From the NCBI GenBank assembly GCA_021234155.1, contig JAJEKV010000002.1, positions 25,786,617 through 25,850,616 of the forward strand: a stretch of DNA of 64,000 bases. Reading direction: 5' to 3'. Position 1 is the stretch's first letter. Each line of letters opens with the position of its first letter. Under the pieces are notes generated by a model. That model was given only the letters and a program-made list of their open reading frames with translations. It did not search any database and was not told the origin of the DNA. Below are positions 61,590-64,000 of this stretch, piece by piece. This DNA comes from Isoetes taiwanensis. Taxonomy: Eukaryota > Streptophyta > Lycopodiopsida > Isoetales > Isoetaceae. The translations under genes and the position numbers were made by a program.

Positions 61590-62674
61590 GTGGTGTTAAA
61601 GTAAATAGAAGAGCAAGAAATTCAAAGCTTACCATACGCGCCAGCCAAGCCCGACATGAGGCGGCTCCCAATGGCTTTAGCACCGACATCGTCTGCAGGT
61701 CGGAATGAAAAATGATGACCCTCCAGTTTTCAGATGTCGTGACTTCTTTTAGGCCATCCAAGAAGGAACGGACTTGCACGTGAGTAAAAGCCTCCTCGTC
61801 AAAAGTGCTATCCTTGATTTTGAAGCCATAAGGAATATCTGCAATGCATAACGTAAAGTTTTGTTTGTCTAAAAGAGTCCCCAGCCTCGTGCAGTCACCC
61901 TGAACAACCCTGTACTGGACGTCCTGACCAAATGTAGTAAATCTCTCGTAAGTAGTGTCAAAGGCGCTAGTCTTTGACTTGCTTTCCTTGCTCAATTGCT
62001 TTCGGTCTACGCCTCTCCTCCTTGGCCCTCTGAACTAGGTTTAAAAATCTGTTGGTAGGCCTTTCTTCTTGTTCTGCAAGAAAACTGTGAGACAAAGGCA
62101 CGAAAACAAAAAGTATTTTCTGTACAACTTACCCAGCCATTGAAGTTAACAGCGTGCTCTCTGATAATAGTATCTGTAGTAGAGGTTGGATATAAAGCCT
62201 TGCACTCCTCCCAGTCCTCCAGGTTAAGTTGCTTCATTAATTCTGCCTGGCAGGTGACAATGTCTTTCTGACTGCGGAGGGAAAAATGTGATCAGACAAA
62301 ATTAAGAAAAAAGAACCGCGACATAAAAGTGTGGCTTTACGTCTTAGCTTCTTTGGCCATTTAAATTAGTAAATTCTTTGGCCACAACTTTTTCTAGAAG
62401 TCTTACAAAAATTTCTTTGCTTTTCAAACCCTCAGCAGGCTGCGTCCGTGGTACAATGCTCATGTTTTTGTTTTGCCTCACCACCTTTTTTTTGGTTTTT
62501 TCCCCAAGTGAGAGCTAGATTGTTCTTTCAGCTCACCATCTTCGAACATACAAAATATTCTTTCTTGAAGATCCCACACCTGTTGACGATCGAACACAAG
62601 TATTTTAGTTTTGAATGGCGAACAAGCGTTTGTTACTCTGTCTACTATATTATTGCACACGGAATACCAGCCAC

Positions 62675-62948
62675 GGTATAAATTTATACCGTGACCAGGC
62701 ACGGTATAAATTTATACCGTGCCTGGCAACGGTATGACTTTATACCGTGCCTGGCAACGGTATAAATTTATACCGTCACGAGTTTATAAATTTATCTGCG
62801 GTGCACAGGTCAGCTTATAAAATTTATCACCCGTCACCGGGCACGGTATAAATTTATCTATCATGGTGACGATAAAAATTTAAACCGCATCGTAATGCGG
62901 TCGCGGTATAAATTTATCTTGTGGACCGAACCTGTATAAATTTATACC
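62675..62948. repeat. Palindrome array, GGTATAAATTTATACC
   Basis: Perfect 16-mers at 62675, 62703 and 62759, a diverged one at 62731, half-decayed ones at about 62783, 62812, 62845 and 62905, and TGTATAAATTTATACC at 62933. The first four are exactly 28 bp apart, with CGTGCCTGGCAAC-type spacers that extend the palindrome to CACGG...CCGTG. The array lies in an intron of the MTase gene (62580-63053). Confidence 0.93.
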
Positions 62949-64000
62949 GTGGCTGGTCTTCCTTGGTACGCATTTACAAAGTTCGATGTTAATATACAAA
63001 CTTCGGCTATGCTAAGCATACTCTCGAACAACTAAATTAAAGCTTTTACTTACTTGACCATCTCTGAAAGCAAGCTGGAAGTAATTGTCGTACTGCTTCA
63101 CAGCCATTATGGGCTTCTTATCTGAATCATAGCTGAGGCAACACTCTGTGACACAAGCTTCTCGAAGTTCTTGGAGCTTGTTCTTTTGTTTTTTGAAGTC
63201 CTCCCTATGCACTTGCTTGAACTCTACGTATTCCCGGTGCATGAAGCGGATCTTGTCTATAAGACTCATTTTTAGTCTGAAGTATTGTCGAGATTATGAC
63301 TCACGGCAATGACTTTTGCTTCCTCGTCTGTGACTCCAACGTAGATATGTGCTTCTACGCTCTTCCAAACTTCGTTACGGGATTCTTCTTTTGAAAGTTC
63401 CTTCCTTGCTTTGTAACTATGTGTGCCTCCAAGTACAAAATATGTGTAATCCTCAAAGTTAGCCTTTTTATAATCTTTTAGTTGGTTGCACTGACTCCTG
63501 TCAACCATTACAACAAGTGGCGACACATGGGCATGAGGATTCCTTCTCATTCTTTGCTTGAGTATAGCCACATGTGCCGCAGCATGACTTTCGTACTGAG
63601 AACTCTGACCCCATCTTCATTTTTAGGCGGCCTCTTAATAGTGCTCAATGTCAAGGAAATTGTTTGCTTAAGCAGTTTAGTGTCATTAACCTTTTTAGAA
63701 TAGCACTTGACTTGTCCACGGGCTTCACAACAATATCTGCACCCGAGCCTTCCACAAGAGCTTCACTCCTCTATAGTCAATGCCTTTGTGGTTCTAGTCT
63801 TTTTTTTTTTTTTTGGTGGGAGGTCATTGTGTATCAACTACCAGGGAATGCTTTCTACCCTTTCCCTTTGGTATTACTATTTCCTCCTCTTCCTCTTCTT
63901 CTTCTACTTCGTCAACATTTTCTTCCTCTTCGATAGTAGTGGGGTACCACAGACCTTTGACCAACACCTTTTCATCGCAGCACCACTTCGACATCAAAAT

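Larger units (their letters stand above)
60744..64000 (-). pseudogene. ParB-like plus beta-class DNA methyltransferase gene, broken and partial
   Basis: Minus-strand gene entering from beyond 64000. Blocks: acidic region (IEEEENVDEVEEEEEEEE, about 63950-63870); ParB-like domain (FVLGGTHSYKARKEL, 63440-63400; VTDEEAKVIAVSHN, 63320-63280); 63269-63054; 62579 to about 62390 (VWDLQERIFCMFEDGELK); 62271-62133; 62073-61633 with MTase motif IV CIADIPYGF; 61443-60744 with motif I DAFSGSGTTAVCALKQGRNV then VDIDQDK. Order IV before I marks the beta class (N6-adenine or N4-cytosine type, PF01555-like), as in phage and bacterial ParB-MTases. Several borders are clean GT-AG, so it was a spliced nuclear gene. 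Frame breaks occur near 63272, 62490 (A-run) and 62000, and the 61633/61443 junction is out of phase: a recent pseudogene or several sequence errors. Confidence 0.7.

Noticed and set aside
60744-64000. Giant-virus or phage insertion as source of the methyltransferase
   Set aside because: Several clean GT-AG introns and plant-style AT-rich introns argue for a long-resident nuclear gene; no other viral genes are visible. A remote viral or bacterial origin of the domains remains possible.

Overview
The window reads as nuclear DNA of a land plant, most likely a seed-free vascular plant such as a fern (inference). It is AT-rich and intron-containing. It holds two well-preserved plant genes: a SWEET sugar transporter with the canonical plant exon pattern, and a plant-type GH3 beta-xylosidase. 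These sit in a dense bed of decayed retroelements, MITEs and microsatellites. Two further genes belong to families I do not know from flowering plants: a tyrosine-recombinase (DUF3504/ZMYM-like) gene and a bacterial-type beta-class DNA methyltransferase gene. Species cannot be fixed from the sequence alone.

Layout. 1-7,000: non-coding, with tandem repeats, a TA-flanked MITE (1,672-2,040) and retroelement tails. 7,085-11,620: remains of a Gypsy-like LTR element on the minus strand (gag-like region, leader, tRNA-Met primer site, LTR) beside plus-strand pieces of the same LTR family. 11,640-12,923: a decayed zinc-ribbon TE ORF and a U6 snRNA pseudogene. 13,084-15,045: complete six-exon SWEET gene (minus). 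15,060-18,900: tandem repeats and a decayed non-LTR RT fragment. 18,991-22,450: seven-exon beta-xylosidase gene (minus). 22,925-25,183: recombinase-derived gene (minus, one homopolymer frameshift). 26,100-30,178: decayed LINE (plus). 30,755-31,340: unidentified broken gene. 34,290-36,123: another Gypsy-like LTR. 37,600-38,670: hairpin-rich repeat split by a truncated LINE. 39,240-41,260: decayed Gypsy pol (minus). 42,551-57,530: three tandem copies of a roughly 1.7-kb unit carrying a Copia LTR end, primer site and basic leader ORF; the middle copy is split by a 9.8-kb Helitron-like insert (45,216-55,042). 57,336-60,300: truncated Copia gag-pol. 60,744-64,000: ParB-like plus DNA methyltransferase gene copy (minus), broken and running off the window, with a cluster of 16-bp palindromes in its introns.

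The most unusual items are: (1) the ParB-MTase gene with its GGTATAAATTTATACC palindrome array; (2) a composite Helitron-like element whose two component elements lie head-to-tail and whose removal restores a microsatellite exactly, as expected of 3'-end bypass; (3) a recombinase-derived multi-exon gene lacking part of the catalytic site; (4) a SWEET whose two sugar-pocket asparagines are both replaced. The four intron-containing minus-strand genes do not form an operon or an obvious shared pathway. SWEET (sugar transport) and beta-xylosidase (wall sugar release) are both carbohydrate genes, but their proximity may be chance.
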